From Nocardioides sp. R-C-SC26 (lineage in GTDB: Bacteria > Actinomycetota > Actinomycetes > Propionibacteriales > Nocardioidaceae), in NCBI RefSeq assembly GCF_021246465.1, contig NZ_JAHRHK010000004.1, positions 153,001 to 217,000 of the forward strand: 64,000 nt of DNA. Direction: 5' to 3'. The notes under the pieces were generated by a model. That model did no database searches, was not told where the DNA came from, and was given only the letters and a program-made list of their open reading frames with translations. Numbering within the stretch: the first letter of the stretch is position 1; each line of letters starts with the position of its first letter. Below, in pieces: positions 9,945 to 19,541 of this stretch. The translations under genes and the position numbers were made by a program.

Positions 9945-10292
9945 TCACTCCGCCGCCGGGTGCGTGACGTGCACCGTGCCGCGAGCGTCACCGCGGTGGA
10001 CCACGACGTCGCTCCCGCCGAACTCGGTGACCGCAGCCGCGTCGTCCTCGCTCCAGCCTGCCTCGTCAGCGAGGAGGACGACGGCCTGGAGGCCGCCCGA
10101 GCCGGAGGCCACCGCCATCGCCACGCAGACCTGGATCGCGGAGAGACGCAGGGAGGGCAGCTCGACGGACGCGGCCGCGTAGGTCCGGCCGTCGAGATCG
10201 CGCACGGCTGCACCCTCACGCGCCGAGATGCGCGCGCGCGTCGCGCGCGCCAGGGTCACGAGCTTGGCGTCTTCCGCAGACAGTTCAGCCAC
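9945..10292 (-). CDS. degenerate cytidine-deaminase-like protein
   Basis: A 115-residue protein from a GTG start (VAELSAEDAKLVTLARATRAR). The fold resembles cytidine deaminase: GAAVRDLDGRTYAAASVELPSLRLSAIQVCVAMAVASG sits where the enzyme's Cys/His-Ala-Glu motif should be. The zinc-binding HAE/CAE and PCxxC motifs are absent, so classical deamination is unlikely. The gene is conserved at this place between corC and era in actinobacteria, so a structural or regulatory role is more likely. The GTG was chosen over a longer Arg/Pro-rich frame with no family character. Confidence 0.72.
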   Translation of the reverse strand: MAELSAEDAKLVTLARATRARISAREGAAVRDLDGRTYAAASVELPSLRLSAIQVCVAMAVASGSGGLQAVVLLADEAGWSEDDAAAVTEFGGSDVVVHRGDARGTVHVTHPAAE

Positions 10293-10347
10293 GAATCCGA
10301 GCCTAGTCTCGCCGACTCCTCGGGCCGCTCGAGGGTGGAGTCGCGCG

Positions 10348-11706
10348 TCAGGACGTCGCCGCGGGCTCGGCGGCTGCCGCATCCGAGGCGCGGGTCTCGC
10401 GGACGTCGTCCTCGGTGGCGACGGCGTCGGCAGGTGGCGTCGCCAGCCCGATCACCACGGTGCCGATCTTGTTGCGACGCCCTGCGGTGTCCTCGGCCTC
10501 GAAGCGCAGGCCGTGGGCCTCCACGACCGACCCCGGGATGGGGACACGACCCAGGTGCTTGGCCATCAGACCGCCGACGGAGTCGATGTCCTCCTCCTCG
10601 ACGTCGAAGCCGAAGAGCTCCTCGAGGTCGTCGACCGGATACCGCGAGGAGACCCGGAAGACGGGCTGGTCGTCGCTGCCCAGCGTCTCGATGTCGATCT
10701 CCTCGGCGTCGTACTCGTCGGTGATCTCGCCGACGATCTCCTCCAGCAGGTCCTCGATGGTGATCAGGCCCGCAGTGCCGCCGTACTCGTCCACGACGAC
10801 GGCGATGTGCTGCCGATCGGCCTGCATCGCGGACAGCTGGGCATCGACGGCCTTCGACTCCGGCACCCAGGCGACCGGACGCATCACCTCGGCCACCTGC
10901 TGGGTGAACTCGACGTCGGGCGCCTCAAAGTCACGTCGCACGACGTCCTTGAGGTAGACGAACCCTCGGATGTCGTCGAGGTTCTCCCCCACCACCGGCA
11001 TCCGCGAGTAGCCACTGCGCAGGAACAGGGAGAGCGTCTGGCGCAGGTTCTTGTAGTGCTCGATGTACACCACGTCGTTGCGGGGCACCATCACCTCGCG
11101 CACGGTGGTGTCGCCGAGCTCGAACACCGAGTGGATCATCTTCCGCTCGCCGGACTCGATGACCGCCGAAGCCTCGGCGATGTCCACGAGCTCGCGGAGC
11201 TCGGTCTCCGTGGAGAACGGGCCTTCGCGGAACCCACGGCCCGGCGTCAAGGCGTTGCCGATCAGGATCAGCAACCGCGGGAGCGGGCCCAGTACCGCGG
11301 TGAAGACCGCGACAGGGGTCGCCGACCACAGCGCGACCGACTCCGCGTGCTGGCGCCCGAGCGTGCGCGGGCCGACACCGACCACGACGAACGACACCAC
11401 GAGCATCAGGCCGACGGCGCTCAAGGCACCCGGCCAGGTGCGGTCGAGGGCATCGATGAACTGGATGGTGACCAGGACGATCGCCGAGATCTCGCACAGC
11501 AGCCGCAGCAGCAGCACCGTATTGAGGTGTCGTGGTGCATCGTCGAGCACGGCGAGGAGCCGGGTGGCACCGGGACGGCTCTCGCCTGCCAGCTCGAGCG
11601 CCCGCGCACGCGAGAACGCCGAGAGTGCCGCGTCGACCGCCGTGAGGACGCCGGCCGAGAGGACCAGCACGGTCGCGCCGACGAGCGCGAGGATGTCGCT
11701 GCTCAC
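10348..11706 (-). CDS. CorC/HlyC-type CBS-domain membrane transporter
   Basis: A 452-residue protein from a GTG start whose GTGA overlaps the ybeY stop. Membrane helices of the CNNM/DUF21 domain fill residues 1-160. A CBS pair follows (VREVMVPRNDVVYIE; VAEVMRPVAWVPESK...VVVDEYGGTAGLITIEDLLEEIVGEI), then a CorC_HlyC C-terminal domain (IDSVGGLMAKHLGRVPIPG). The family is linked to Mg2+/Co2+ efflux and resistance; older databases call it hemolysin. The C-terminal tail is Ala/Asp/Glu-rich and probably disordered. Coupling with ybeY is conserved across bacteria. Confidence 0.92.
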   Translation of the reverse strand: MSSDILALVGATVLVLSAGVLTAVDAALSAFSRARALELAGESRPGATRLLAVLDDAPRHLNTVLLLRLLCEISAIVLVTIQFIDALDRTWPGALSAVGLMLVVSFVVVGVGPRTLGRQHAESVALWSATPVAVFTAVLGPLPRLLILIGNALTPGRGFREGPFSTETELRELVDIAEASAVIESGERKMIHSVFELGDTTVREVMVPRNDVVYIEHYKNLRQTLSLFLRSGYSRMPVVGENLDDIRGFVYLKDVVRRDFEAPDVEFTQQVAEVMRPVAWVPESKAVDAQLSAMQADRQHIAVVVDEYGGTAGLITIEDLLEEIVGEITDEYDAEEIDIETLGSDDQPVFRVSSRYPVDDLEELFGFDVEEEDIDSVGGLMAKHLGRVPIPGSVVEAHGLRFEAEDTAGRRNKIGTVVIGLATPPADAVATEDDVRETRASDAAAAEPAATS

Positions 11707-12164
11707 GCGGGCGCCGCCAGGGCCCGCCAACTCGCCAGCAGGTCGTCCTGGAGGCCGAACATCTCGCGATGCTCCTCCGGTTCGGCGTGGTCGTAGCCGA
11801 GCAGATGCAGGATCCCGTGGACCGTGAGGAGCTCGATCTCGGCAAGGGTCCCGTGGCCGGCGGCCTCGCCCTGGCGCTCCGCGACCGCAGGGCAGAGCAC
11901 GAGGTCGCCGAGCACGCCCTCCTCGGGCTCCTCGTCGAGCAACCCGGGCCGCAACTCGTCCATCGGGAAGGCGAGGACGTCGGTCGGGCCCTCCTTCTCC
12001 ATCCACTGCTCGTTGAGCTCGGCGATGGTCGCCTCGTCGACGGCCTTGATGCACAGCTCCGCACCCGGGTGGACGCGCATCCGCTCCATCACGAAGCGGC
12101 TGAGGTCGGACAGATGCCGGACGTCGAGCCCGTGGCCGGACTCGTCGAGGATCTCGATGCTCAT
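11703..12164 (-). CDS. ybeY: rRNA maturation endoribonuclease YbeY
   Basis: A 153-residue single-strand RNase acting in 16S rRNA 3'-end processing and ribosome quality control. The zinc motif HGILHLLGYDH (His-x3-His-x5-His) is at about residue 115, with NEQWMEKEGPTDVLAFPMDE before it, both diagnostic. It overlaps phoH upstream and corC downstream by 4 bases each, so the three are translationally coupled. Confidence 0.96.
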   Translation of the reverse strand: MSIEILDESGHGLDVRHLSDLSRFVMERMRVHPGAELCIKAVDEATIAELNEQWMEKEGPTDVLAFPMDELRPGLLDEEPEEGVLGDLVLCPAVAERQGEAAGHGTLAEIELLTVHGILHLLGYDHAEPEEHREMFGLQDDLLASWRALAAPA

Positions 12165-13237
12165 GAACGCATCGTCCCGCTCGCCCCGCGGCGCTGGTCC
12201 TCGCGGGCGCCGCCCCGGCCCTGCTCGGCCTGCGCCGAGCCGTCCTCGTACTCGTCGTAGGCCGCGACGATCCGCCCGACCAGCCGGTGGCGGACGACGT
12301 CGTGGGTGGTCAGGCGCTGGAAGGAGATGTCCTCGATGCCGTCGAGGATGTCCTGGATGACGCGCAGGCCGGACTTCTGGCCATTCGGCAGGTCGGTCTG
12401 GGTGGCGTCGCCGGTCACCACGATCTTCGAGCCGAAGCCGAGGCGGGTCAGGAACATCTTCATCTGCTCGGGCGTGGTGTTCTGCGCCTCGTCGAGGATG
12501 ACGAACGCGTCGTTGAGCGTGCGTCCACGCATGAACGCCAGCGGCGCGACCTCGATGGTGCCGGCGGCCATCAGCTTGGGGATCGTCTCCGGGTCGATCA
12601 TGTCGTGCAGCGCGTCGTAGAGCGGGCGCAGGTAGGGGTCGATCTTCTCCCCCAGCGTTCCGGGCAGGAACCCGAGTCGCTCTCCGGCCTCCACGGCCGG
12701 GCGGGTCAGGATGATGCGGTTCACCTGCTTGCCCTGCAGCGCCTGCACGGCCTTGGCCATCGCCAGATAGGTCTTCCCCGTGCCGGCGGGGCCGATGCCG
12801 AACGTGATGGTGTGCTTGTCGATCGAGTCGACGTAGCGCTTCTGGTTGAGCGTCTTGGGGCGGATCGATCGGCCGCGGTTGCTCAAGATGTTGAGGGAGA
12901 GCACGTCGGCAGGTCGCTCGGTGGTCTCGGCGCGGAGCATCTGCAGTACTCGTTCGACGGTCTCGGGCGAGACCCCCTGCCCCGTGCGGATGATGGTGAC
13001 GAGCTCGTCGAGCAGCCGCTCGACGAGCGCGATCTCGCTGGGCTCGCCGCGCAGGGTCACGCGGTTGCCACGCACGTGGACCTCGGCGTCGAAGCTCCTC
13101 TCGATGAGCGCGAGGTGCTCGTCGCCCGCGCCCAGGAGGCTGACCATGTCGATGCTGCTCGGGACGACGACCGTGTGACGAGTCTGGAGATCCCCCGTCG
13201 AGGCGGAGTCTGGAGTACCGGTGCTGCTCTGGTTCAT
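12161..13237 (-). CDS. PhoH family protein (YbeZ)
   Basis: A 358-residue P-loop ATPase. A KH-like N-terminal domain (about 30-110) precedes the ATPase with Walker [14 protein letters not shown] near residue 150 and Walker [15 protein letters not shown] near 245, plus RTLNDAF and [10 protein letters not shown]. PhoH/YbeZ proteins are putative RNA helicases that work with YbeY, the next gene, with which it overlaps by 4 bases. The Glu/Arg/Gly-rich C-terminal tail is probably flexible. Confidence 0.93.
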   Translation of the reverse strand: MNQSSTGTPDSASTGDLQTRHTVVVPSSIDMVSLLGAGDEHLALIERSFDAEVHVRGNRVTLRGEPSEIALVERLLDELVTIIRTGQGVSPETVERVLQMLRAETTERPADVLSLNILSNRGRSIRPKTLNQKRYVDSIDKHTITFGIGPAGTGKTYLAMAKAVQALQGKQVNRIILTRPAVEAGERLGFLPGTLGEKIDPYLRPLYDALHDMIDPETIPKLMAAGTIEVAPLAFMRGRTLNDAFVILDEAQNTTPEQMKMFLTRLGFGSKIVVTGDATQTDLPNGQKSGLRVIQDILDGIEDISFQRLTTHDVVRHRLVGRIVAAYDEYEDGSAQAEQGRGGAREDQRRGASGTMRS

Positions 13238-13331
13238 GGATGCCCCGGCCGGGGCGGCCTTCCGTGCGGAGATGAGGTCTCCATGCTACGCGGCACCGCC
13301 GACGGGGCCTACCGAGTTCCTGCGCGCGGCC

Positions 13332-13696
13332 TCAGCCCGGCGGCCAGGTCAGGTCGCGTCCGGCGACCACGTGGAGGTGGGCGTGGAAGACGGTCTGGCC
13401 GGCCTCGGCGCCGGTGTTGAAGACCAGGCGGTACGCACCCGCGTACCCCGCGTCGGTCGCGATGGCGTCGGCGGCGCGGGTCAGCTGGGGGGGCGGCGCG
13501 GCTCGGGGGGGGGGCCGGGCCCCGCCCCCCCCGTCTCTGCCGCGTTCGCGTAGTGGTCACGGGGAACGACGAGCACGTGCAGGGGCGCCTGCGGGTTGAT
13601 GTCGCGGAAGGCCACCGTGCGCTCGGTGCTGTGCACCACCTCCGCCGGGATCGCACCCGCGACGATCTTGCAGAACAGGCAGTCGGAGTCACTCAC
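13332..13696 (-). pseudogene. HIT-family nucleotide hydrolase, frameshifted in a G/C homopolymer patch
   Basis: From a GTG start the frame reads VSDSDCLFCKIVAGAIPAEVV and on to [10 protein letters not shown], the start of a HIT hydrolase including its zinc Cys pair. It then runs into low-complexity Gly/Pro and a stop. The rest continues in another frame, [19 protein letters not shown] then [11 protein letters not shown] with the catalytic His triad. The break lies at 13487-13532, which holds runs of 7 G, 10 G and 8 C. The locus is 365 bases, two more than a multiple of three, and would give about 120 residues if two bases were removed, a normal HIT length. Base-calling error is more likely than decay. 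HIT proteins hydrolyse nucleoside phosphoramidates. Confidence 0.85.
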
Positions 13697-13745
13697 GTCC
13701 GCCACCGTAGCCCTGGTCGACCCGCCAACCACGGCAGCAGCCCGT

Positions 13746-15104
13746 TCAGTCGCGATCGGGGGTCGGCTGCGTGCCGTCCCGCCAGGCGAAGACCTCCATC
13801 TGGTCGGAGGCGTCGCCCGGCACCAAGTTCTGGGCGTACGACTCGTAGACCAGCGTGTGGCCGTCGCCGCTGATCGCCACCGACGACGTCGCGCTCCACG
13901 TCGTCCCGCCCGCACCGGTGGGCCCCTGCGATGCCCGCTGCACCACTCCGGTCGCGAGGTCCTTCACGAAGGCGTCCGGCTGTCCCTCGTCGTCACCGGC
14001 CACGAGGTCGCCTGCGGCGGACCCGAACCCGAGGTGGCGACCCGAGCGCGACAGGCTCGGCAGGTAGCTCTCCGACTCGCCGTCGGTGACCTGGACGACC
14101 CGCTGGGTGCGCAGGTCGAGACGGTAGATCTGCGGGATCGCGTGGTCGCCCGGCAGGTAGGCCGCACACGAGCTGAAGGCGACGTAGCGGCCGTTGCCCG
14201 AGATGGTCGGACGACCGGCGCTGCCGGCGGGTACCGGCTGGCACGGCGCCCGGCCCGGCTCACGATGGACCTCCCGCGTCGTGCCCGCCACCAGGTCCCG
14301 GACCCAGAGCTGCCGGTCCTGGCCGAAGGTGACGAGGCGACCATCGTCGCTGATGTCGCCGTTGAGCATGTTGCCGACGATGTCCTTGCCGGTCTTCGGC
14401 GCGAGAGAGGCCTGCTGTGTCCGCCCACGCCGCAGGTCGCGGACGTAGACGTCCTCGGTGCGGTCGCGGTCGGTCGGCGCGAGCCGAGCGAAGGTCTGGA
14501 TCGAGACGAAGCGGCCGTTGCCCGAGATCACGGGAGCGAAGCTGTTGCCGCCCGCCTTGCCGCCCGGCACTCGACCACGCTGGTCGACGGAGGCGAGGGT
14601 GATCCCGCCACGCGCGGCGTACATGTCGCGCACGACGACGTCCAGGTACTTCGAGCCCGTGCCCTCGACGAGGTTCGTCGCCATGGTCGTGAAGGCCACG
14701 AAGCGGCCGTCACCGGACACGGTCGGCTCGAAGCTCGCGTCGTTGCCGACGGTCCGGCCACGAGCGCTGACGAGGATGGTGATGCGGTCCTGGGTGTCGC
14801 GCAGGTAGACGTCGTCGGTGCCGTTGCGGTCCCACGGCACCAGCGCGGCGTCGGTGGAGAACGCGACCCAGCGACCGTCGTAGGAGGTGACCGACGCCGA
14901 CGAGCTCGCCCGGCTCTTGCCACCGTGCTGGGCGTCGCTGCCGTTGACCAGGGCGACCTGCTCGTTGACCGGCACACCGGACGGCGGCGCGGCGATGGCG
15001 GCGCCGGCGCCGAGCCCGAAGCCCAGTACGGCGATCGCGCCGAGCGATCCGGTGCGGGCCGCGGCACGACGGAGCACGGTGGCGGGCGGGTGAACGGCGG
15101 TCAT
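13746..15104 (-). CDS. secreted TolB/PD40-type beta-propeller protein
   Basis: A 452-residue protein with a twin-arginine-like N-terminus and signal peptide (RRAAARTGSLGAIAVLGFGLGAGAAIAA). At least six repeats follow of the PD40/WD40-like form S-x-DGR-x-V-AF-S...DVYLRD, for example SYDGRWVAFSTDAALVPWDRNGTDD, SGDGRFVAFTTMATNL, SGNGRFVSIQTFARL, SDDGRLVTFGQ, SGNGRYVAFSSCAAYL and SGDGHTLVYESYAQNL. It is probably an extracytoplasmic propeller. No catalytic residues are recognised. It is transcribed away from the GerMN lipoprotein across a 260-base intergenic region in which I see no clear element. Confidence 0.8.
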   Translation of the reverse strand: MTAVHPPATVLRRAAARTGSLGAIAVLGFGLGAGAAIAAPPSGVPVNEQVALVNGSDAQHGGKSRASSSASVTSYDGRWVAFSTDAALVPWDRNGTDDVYLRDTQDRITILVSARGRTVGNDASFEPTVSGDGRFVAFTTMATNLVEGTGSKYLDVVVRDMYAARGGITLASVDQRGRVPGGKAGGNSFAPVISGNGRFVSIQTFARLAPTDRDRTEDVYVRDLRRGRTQQASLAPKTGKDIVGNMLNGDISDDGRLVTFGQDRQLWVRDLVAGTTREVHREPGRAPCQPVPAGSAGRPTISGNGRYVAFSSCAAYLPGDHAIPQIYRLDLRTQRVVQVTDGESESYLPSLSRSGRHLGFGSAAGDLVAGDDEGQPDAFVKDLATGVVQRASQGPTGAGGTTWSATSSVAISGDGHTLVYESYAQNLVPGDASDQMEVFAWRDGTQPTPDRD

Positions 15105-15364
15105 GGTGTTTCCTCTGGTCTGAGCCGGGTGTGGTCGCGGTCGCGAACACCCCCCAGACGCACCGCCGCCCGCGAAGGTTGCAACCGGCCTCGGACCGTC
15201 GCAGCCGCGCAGCCGCTGGACCGGCGCGAGGTGGACGGCGATCGGTGTCGTGCACGCCCGGCGCGGTCCGAAGGGCGGCGGGCCCGGGACGATCGAGACG
15301 ACAGCTGCCCGACACGCACCGCGTCGTCGCGGACTCCTGCCCGCCGGGCTGTGACTATGGAGCC

Positions 15365-16267
15365 ATGCGTACCTCCATTCGCACCGCCACGGCGGCGCTC
15401 AGCCTGCCGCTCGCTCTCGCCGTCCTGACCGCGTGCGGCGACGACACCGAGCCCACCGCCACCGACGGCGGCACCACGTCGCCGTCGAACAGCGCGTCAG
15501 GCTCGCCGACGCCGTCCGCGTCGGAGAACGCGACCGGCGGTGGCGACAGCACCGTGGTGGCACCGGTGTACTTCGTCACCGACACCCCGATGGGCGCGCG
15601 CCTGGCGCGTGAGTTCCGCCGCGTCGACGCCGACGACCCGTTGGAGGAGGCCGCCGAGCTCCTGGTCGACGGCGACGCGCTGGACCCCGACTACCGCACG
15701 CTGCTCGGCGGCATCTCGATCGACTCCATCGAGCACACCGACGCCGGCTTCGTCGTCGAGCTCGACGAGGACTCCATGACCTCGGACAAGGCGATGAGTC
15801 CGGGAGACGCGGCGCTCGCCGTCCAGTCGCTGGTCTACACGCTGCAGGGCACCGACCAGGAACGCGACCCCGTGCTGGTCACCGTCGACGGAACCCCGGT
15901 GCGGCTCTTCGAGCAGCCGACCGACACCGGCGTCCAGGCCGCGGACCAGCTCGACGTGCTGAGCCTGGTCAACATCACGGTGCCCGAGTCAGGAGCCACG
16001 CTGTCGGGCACCTTCACCGCCGAGGGTCTGGCCAGCTCGTTCGAGGCCACGGTGCCGTGGGAGATCCGCGACGCCGACGACGCCGTCGTCCTCGACGGCT
16101 TCTCGACCGCCGAGGGTTGGATGGACGGTCTCTACCCCTGGACGAGCGAGGTCGACGTCTCCACGTTGGCGCCGGGCGAGTACACCTTCATCGCACGCAC
16201 CGACGACCCGTCGGACGGCGAAGGTCCCGGACCCTTCGAGGACACCAAGGTCTTCACGGTCTCCTGA
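15365..16267 (+). CDS. GerMN / Gmad2-domain lipoprotein
   Basis: A 300-residue lipoprotein. Signal LSLPLALAVLTACGDD has a lipobox Cys near residue 24, then a Ser/Thr/Pro linker. The GerMN domain spans about residues 60-170 (VVAPVYFVTDTPMGARLAREFRRV, ALAVQSLVYTLQG, DPVLVTVDGTPVRLF). A C-terminal immunoglobulin-like Gmad2 domain spans about 195-295 (SGATLSGTFTAEGLASSFEATVPWEI, APGEYTFIARTDDPS). The architecture is frequent in actinobacterial envelope lipoproteins of unknown role, sometimes near LpqB. ATG 15365 was chosen because the signal peptide begins there. Confidence 0.85.
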   Translation: MRTSIRTATAALSLPLALAVLTACGDDTEPTATDGGTTSPSNSASGSPTPSASENATGGGDSTVVAPVYFVTDTPMGARLAREFRRVDADDPLEEAAELLVDGDALDPDYRTLLGGISIDSIEHTDAGFVVELDEDSMTSDKAMSPGDAALAVQSLVYTLQGTDQERDPVLVTVDGTPVRLFEQPTDTGVQAADQLDVLSLVNITVPESGATLSGTFTAEGLASSFEATVPWEIRDADDAVVLDGFSTAEGWMDGLYPWTSEVDVSTLAPGEYTFIARTDDPSDGEGPGPFEDTKVFTVS

Positions 16268-16304
16268 CGCACCCGTGCCGAGCGCGTGCCGCGCGTTCTC
16301 GTCT

Positions 16305-16345
16305 GGCCTGAGCCTCGCATCACCGACTGACGTCAGGCTCAGGCC
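16305..16345. terminator. bidirectional hairpin terminator
   Basis: GGCCTGAGCCT (16305-16315) pairs perfectly with AGGCTCAGGCC (16335-16345) between the convergent lipoprotein and rsmE. The right arm overlaps the rsmE stop codon. There is no long U-tract, as is usual in actinobacteria. Confidence 0.65.
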
Positions 16346-17076
16346 CACCGGTTCGTACGGCTCAGCAGCGCGGCGACCGCCGCGACGCCGGCGGTCGAGG
16401 TGCGCAGCACCTCCGTGCCCAGACGCACCGTGACCGCACCGGCCTCGGCGAAGGTCTCGAGTTCGCCGGCGGTCAGTCCGCCCTCGGGACCCACCACGAC
16501 CACGAAGGGGCCGTGGCCGAGCCCGACGTCGGCCAGGCGGGCGGTGCCGCTCTCGTGGAGGACGACGGCCGTGGGTGCCTCGGCGATCACGGCCGCCACC
16601 TCGGTCGTGGTCGCGAGTGCGTCGACCACCGGATGCCAGCTGCGGCGTGCCTGCTTGGCGGCCTCGCGCGCGGTCGAACGCCACTTCGCGTGCGACTTCT
16701 CTGCCCGCTCGCCGCGCCAGACGGCCACCGATCGATCCGCGGCCCAGGGAATGATCCGGCCGACGCCGATCTCGGTCAGCACCTCGACGGCGAGCTCACC
16801 GCGGTCGCCCTTCGGAAGCGCCTGCACCACCGTCACCGCCGGCAGCGGAGCGGCGTCCTGGCGCACCTGCAGGGCGCGAGCGTCGAACGTGCGCTTCGCG
16901 GTGTGGGTGATCTCGGCGACGACGACGTGGCCGACGCCGTCGGTCAGCAGGACCTGCTCCCCCACCCGGAGACGTCGCACCGCCACGGCATGGTGGGCCT
17001 CCTCGCCGTCGACCGTGACGAGGTCGCCGATTCGGACGCCGTCGAGATCGGGGACGAGGTGGGTCGGGAGCGACAT
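16339..17076 (-). CDS. rsmE: 16S rRNA m3U1498 methyltransferase RsmE
   Basis: A 245-residue SPOUT methyltransferase. The N-terminal PUA-like domain holds EEAHHAVAVRRLRVGEQVLLTDG; the knotted C-terminal domain holds ALPKGDRGELAVEVLTEIGV, FVVVVGPEGGLTAGELE and VRLGTEVLRTSTAGVAA, which are diagnostic for RsmE. It sits 21 bases downstream of dnaJ on the same strand, as in many actinobacteria, so it is probably part of the hrcA-dnaJ-rsmE transcript. Confidence 0.95.
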   Translation of the reverse strand: MSLPTHLVPDLDGVRIGDLVTVDGEEAHHAVAVRRLRVGEQVLLTDGVGHVVVAEITHTAKRTFDARALQVRQDAAPLPAVTVVQALPKGDRGELAVEVLTEIGVGRIIPWAADRSVAVWRGERAEKSHAKWRSTAREAAKQARRSWHPVVDALATTTEVAAVIAEAPTAVVLHESGTARLADVGLGHGPFVVVVGPEGGLTAGELETFAEAGAVTVRLGTEVLRTSTAGVAAVAALLSRTNRWA

Positions 17077-17097
17077 CGCTGGTGATCGACCTGGCGA

Positions 17098-18246
17098 TCA
17101 GTGACCGAAGAGTCGGCCGAACACCGACTTCTGCTGCGCCTTGACCTGCCCGTCGGGACGCTCCTCCTCGCGGATCGCGGCGAGCTCGCGCAGCAGCTCC
17201 TCCTGCCGCGGGTCCAGGCGCGTGGGCGTCTCGACGACGACCGTGACGATCAGGTCCCCGCGGCCGCCGCGGAGCCCGGGCACACCGAACCCGCGGAGCA
17301 CCTGTTCGGTGCCCGACTGCGTGCCGGGACGGACCTCCAGATCGAAGTCGGTCTCGAGCTCGCTCTCGGCGGCATCGGCGACATCGGCCTCGAGCAGCGG
17401 CAGGGTCACGGTCGTGCCGAGGGCCGCCGCCGTCATCGGCAGGGTCACCGTGGTGTGAAGGTCGCTGCCGTGACGGGTGAAGGTCTCGTGCGGCAGCACC
17501 TGGATCTCGACGTAGAGGTCGCCGGCAGGCCCACCGCCGGGCCCGACCTCGCCCTGCTCGGCCAACTGGACGCGCGTGCCGGTGTCGACCCCTGCCGGGA
17601 TCTTCACGGTGAGCGAACGGCGCGCGCGCACCCGGCCGTCGCCGGCGCACTCGCGGCAGGGCTCGGGAATGATCGATCCGAAGCCCCGGCACGCCGCACA
17701 TGGCCGCAGCGTGCGGACCTCGCCGAGGAAGGACCGCTGGACGTGCGCGACCTCGCCCTGGCCACGGCACGTCTCGCACGGCACCGGGTGGGAGCCGGAC
17801 GCCGCACCGGAACCGGTGCACGTCGTGCAGGTGACCGCGGTGTCGACGTTGAGTTCCCGTGCGACGCCGAAGGCCGCCTCGGCCAGATCGATCTCGATCC
17901 GGATCAGGGCGTCCTGGCCGCGCCGCACGCGCGAACGCGGGCCCCGCCCGTTGCCGCCGGCAGCGCCGCCGAAGAACGCGTCCATGATGTCGGTGAACGA
18001 GAAGCCCGCGCCCTGACCGAAACCGCCCTGGCCGAACGGGTCGCCGCCGCGGTCGTAGGAAGCCCGCTTCTGGGGGTCGCTCAGCACCTCGTAGGCCTGG
18101 GAGACGGCCTTGAACTTCTCCTGGCTCTCCGGGTCGGGGTTCACGTCGGGGTGCAGCTGCCGTGCGAGCCGGCGGTAGGCCTTCTTGATGCTGTCGGCGT
18201 CCGCGTCACGGTCCACGCCGAGCAGGTCGTACAGGTCTTGACTCAC
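17098..18246 (-). CDS. dnaJ: molecular chaperone DnaJ
   Basis: A 382-residue type I J-protein from a GTG start. The J-domain has the HPD motif in [12 protein letters not shown] near residue 35. A Gly/Phe-rich linker ([18 protein letters not shown]) follows, then four zinc-finger repeats [24 protein letters not shown] and CRECAGDG between about 145 and 205, then the client-binding C-terminal domains. It stimulates DnaK ATPase. It follows hrcA directly (64 bases), so it is the HrcA-linked dnaJ2-type copy; no dnaK or grpE is in the window. The longer open frame upstream overlaps hrcA and was rejected. Confidence 0.95.
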   Translation of the reverse strand: MSQDLYDLLGVDRDADADSIKKAYRRLARQLHPDVNPDPESQEKFKAVSQAYEVLSDPQKRASYDRGGDPFGQGGFGQGAGFSFTDIMDAFFGGAAGGNGRGPRSRVRRGQDALIRIEIDLAEAAFGVARELNVDTAVTCTTCTGSGAASGSHPVPCETCRGQGEVAHVQRSFLGEVRTLRPCAACRGFGSIIPEPCRECAGDGRVRARRSLTVKIPAGVDTGTRVQLAEQGEVGPGGGPAGDLYVEIQVLPHETFTRHGSDLHTTVTLPMTAAALGTTVTLPLLEADVADAAESELETDFDLEVRPGTQSGTEQVLRGFGVPGLRGGRGDLIVTVVVETPTRLDPRQEELLRELAAIREEERPDGQVKAQQKSVFGRLFGH

Positions 18247-18310
18247 GAGATTGCGTCCTTCGTCTTCACTCGATGCAGTGTCTGGTGGCGGTCGGGGCCG
18301 CCGGCGTGGA

Positions 18311-19333
18311 TCAACCCTCGTCGAGGATCCGCGAGACGTAGCGGGCGACGGCGCGCACCGCCGCCATCGTGCTCGGGTAGTCCATCCGGGTCGGTCCGAC
18401 GACGCCGAGCGTGGCCAGCGACTGGGCGCCTGGCCCGTACCCGGTCGCGACCACGCTGGTGGAGGCGAGCTCCTGGATCGGGCCCTCGGCTCCGATCCGC
18501 ACCGTGACCGCGCCGCCCGTCGTGGCTTCGCCCAGCAGCCGGAGCAGGACGACGTGCTCCTCCAGGGCCTCCAGGAGAGGGCGCACGGCAGAGTCGAAGG
18601 AGTCGCCGTAGCGCGCGAGGTTCGCCGTTCCACCCACGGCGATCCGCTCGGTCGAGCGCTCGTCGAGGATCGCGTCGGCCAGCGCTGCCACCACGCCCTC
18701 GGCTGCCGGTCTCGCCTCGGGACGGCTGAACTCCGAGACCGCCGCCAAGGCGTCGACGGCGGTGCCGACCCCCTGGCCGACACAGGTCAGCAGCAATCGG
18801 GACCGGAGCTCGGCGAGGTCGGATTCGGGAAGGTCCTGGCCGAGCTCGACGACACGCTGCTCGACACGGCCCGTGCTGAGGATCAGCACCACGAGCAGAC
18901 GGTTGGGGGCGAGCGCGACCAGCTCGACGTGCCGCACTGTCGACCGCGACAGCGTGGGGTACTGCACGACGGCGACCTGCCGGGTCAGCTGCGAGAGCAG
19001 CCGCACCGACCGCTGCACCACGTCGTCGAGATCGATCGCGCCGTCGAGGAACGTCTGGATCGCACGCTTCTCCGCGGCGCTGAGCGGCTTCACGGTGGCC
19101 AGCTGATCCACGAAGAGGCGATAGCCCTTGTCGGTCGGGACCCGGCCGGCGCTGGTGTGCGGCTGCGCGAGATACCCCTCCTCCTCGAGGGCGGCCATGT
19201 CGTTGCGCACCGTGGCCGGCGAGACGTTCAGGCCGTGCCGCTCCACCAGCGTCTTGGAGCCGACCGGCTCCTCGGTGGCGACGTAGTCCTCGATGATCGC
19301 GCGGAGCACGGCCAACCGCCTGTCCTCCTGCAT
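18311..19333 (-). CDS. hrcA: heat-inducible transcription repressor HrcA
   Basis: A 340-residue repressor that binds CIRCE elements in front of chaperone genes and is itself kept active by GroEL. The N-terminal winged helix contains [25 protein letters not shown] and [37 protein letters not shown] follows, then a GAF-like core. The ATG at 19333 preceded by GAGGAGG was chosen over an in-frame start at 19402 that would overlap the CIRCE operator. It heads hrcA-dnaJ-rsmE. Confidence 0.95.
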   Translation of the reverse strand: MQEDRRLAVLRAIIEDYVATEEPVGSKTLVERHGLNVSPATVRNDMAALEEEGYLAQPHTSAGRVPTDKGYRLFVDQLATVKPLSAAEKRAIQTFLDGAIDLDDVVQRSVRLLSQLTRQVAVVQYPTLSRSTVRHVELVALAPNRLLVVLILSTGRVEQRVVELGQDLPESDLAELRSRLLLTCVGQGVGTAVDALAAVSEFSRPEARPAAEGVVAALADAILDERSTERIAVGGTANLARYGDSFDSAVRPLLEALEEHVVLLRLLGEATTGGAVTVRIGAEGPIQELASTSVVATGYGPGAQSLATLGVVGPTRMDYPSTMAAVRAVARYVSRILDEG

Positions 19334-19375
19334 CGCCGCCTCCTCGCCGTCGTCGATCGCCCCGCCCGGGGCTGG

Positions 19376-19402
19376 TTGGCACTCACCAACAACGAGTGCC
19401 AA
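19376..19402. promoter_or_regulatory. CIRCE operator
   Basis: TTGGCACTC-N9-GAGTGCCAA, a perfect inverted repeat with the standard 9-base spacer and one substitution per arm from the consensus TTAGCACTC. It lies 43 bases upstream of the hrcA start, giving HrcA autoregulation and heat-shock control of dnaJ. Confidence 0.95.
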
Positions 19403-19500
19403 GCCTACCGCCCGGATCCGGAGATCCCAGGTCGCCGTCGACGAGTCACGAGGGCGACGTCATCCACATCACGCGGCACTGGACGTCCGCGGAGATCGTG

Positions 19501-19519
19501 ATAGGTTAGGCTTGCCTTA
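19501..19519 (+). promoter_or_regulatory. DtxR/IdeR-type iron box
   Basis: ATAGGTTAGGCTTGCCTTA matches the 19-bp consensus TTAGGTTAGGCTAACCTAA at about 15 positions, with the left half-site and centre intact. It ends 22 bases before the downstream start, so iron-loaded DtxR/IdeR would repress that gene. Assigned by eye; binding is inferred. Confidence 0.75.
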
Positions 19520-19541
19520 CTAACGCGGAGGAGTTCACGCG

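Noticed and set aside
17098..18783. Longer dnaJ frame extending into hrcA
   Set aside because: The extension is the shifted reading of hrcA; the J-domain begins at GTG 18246.
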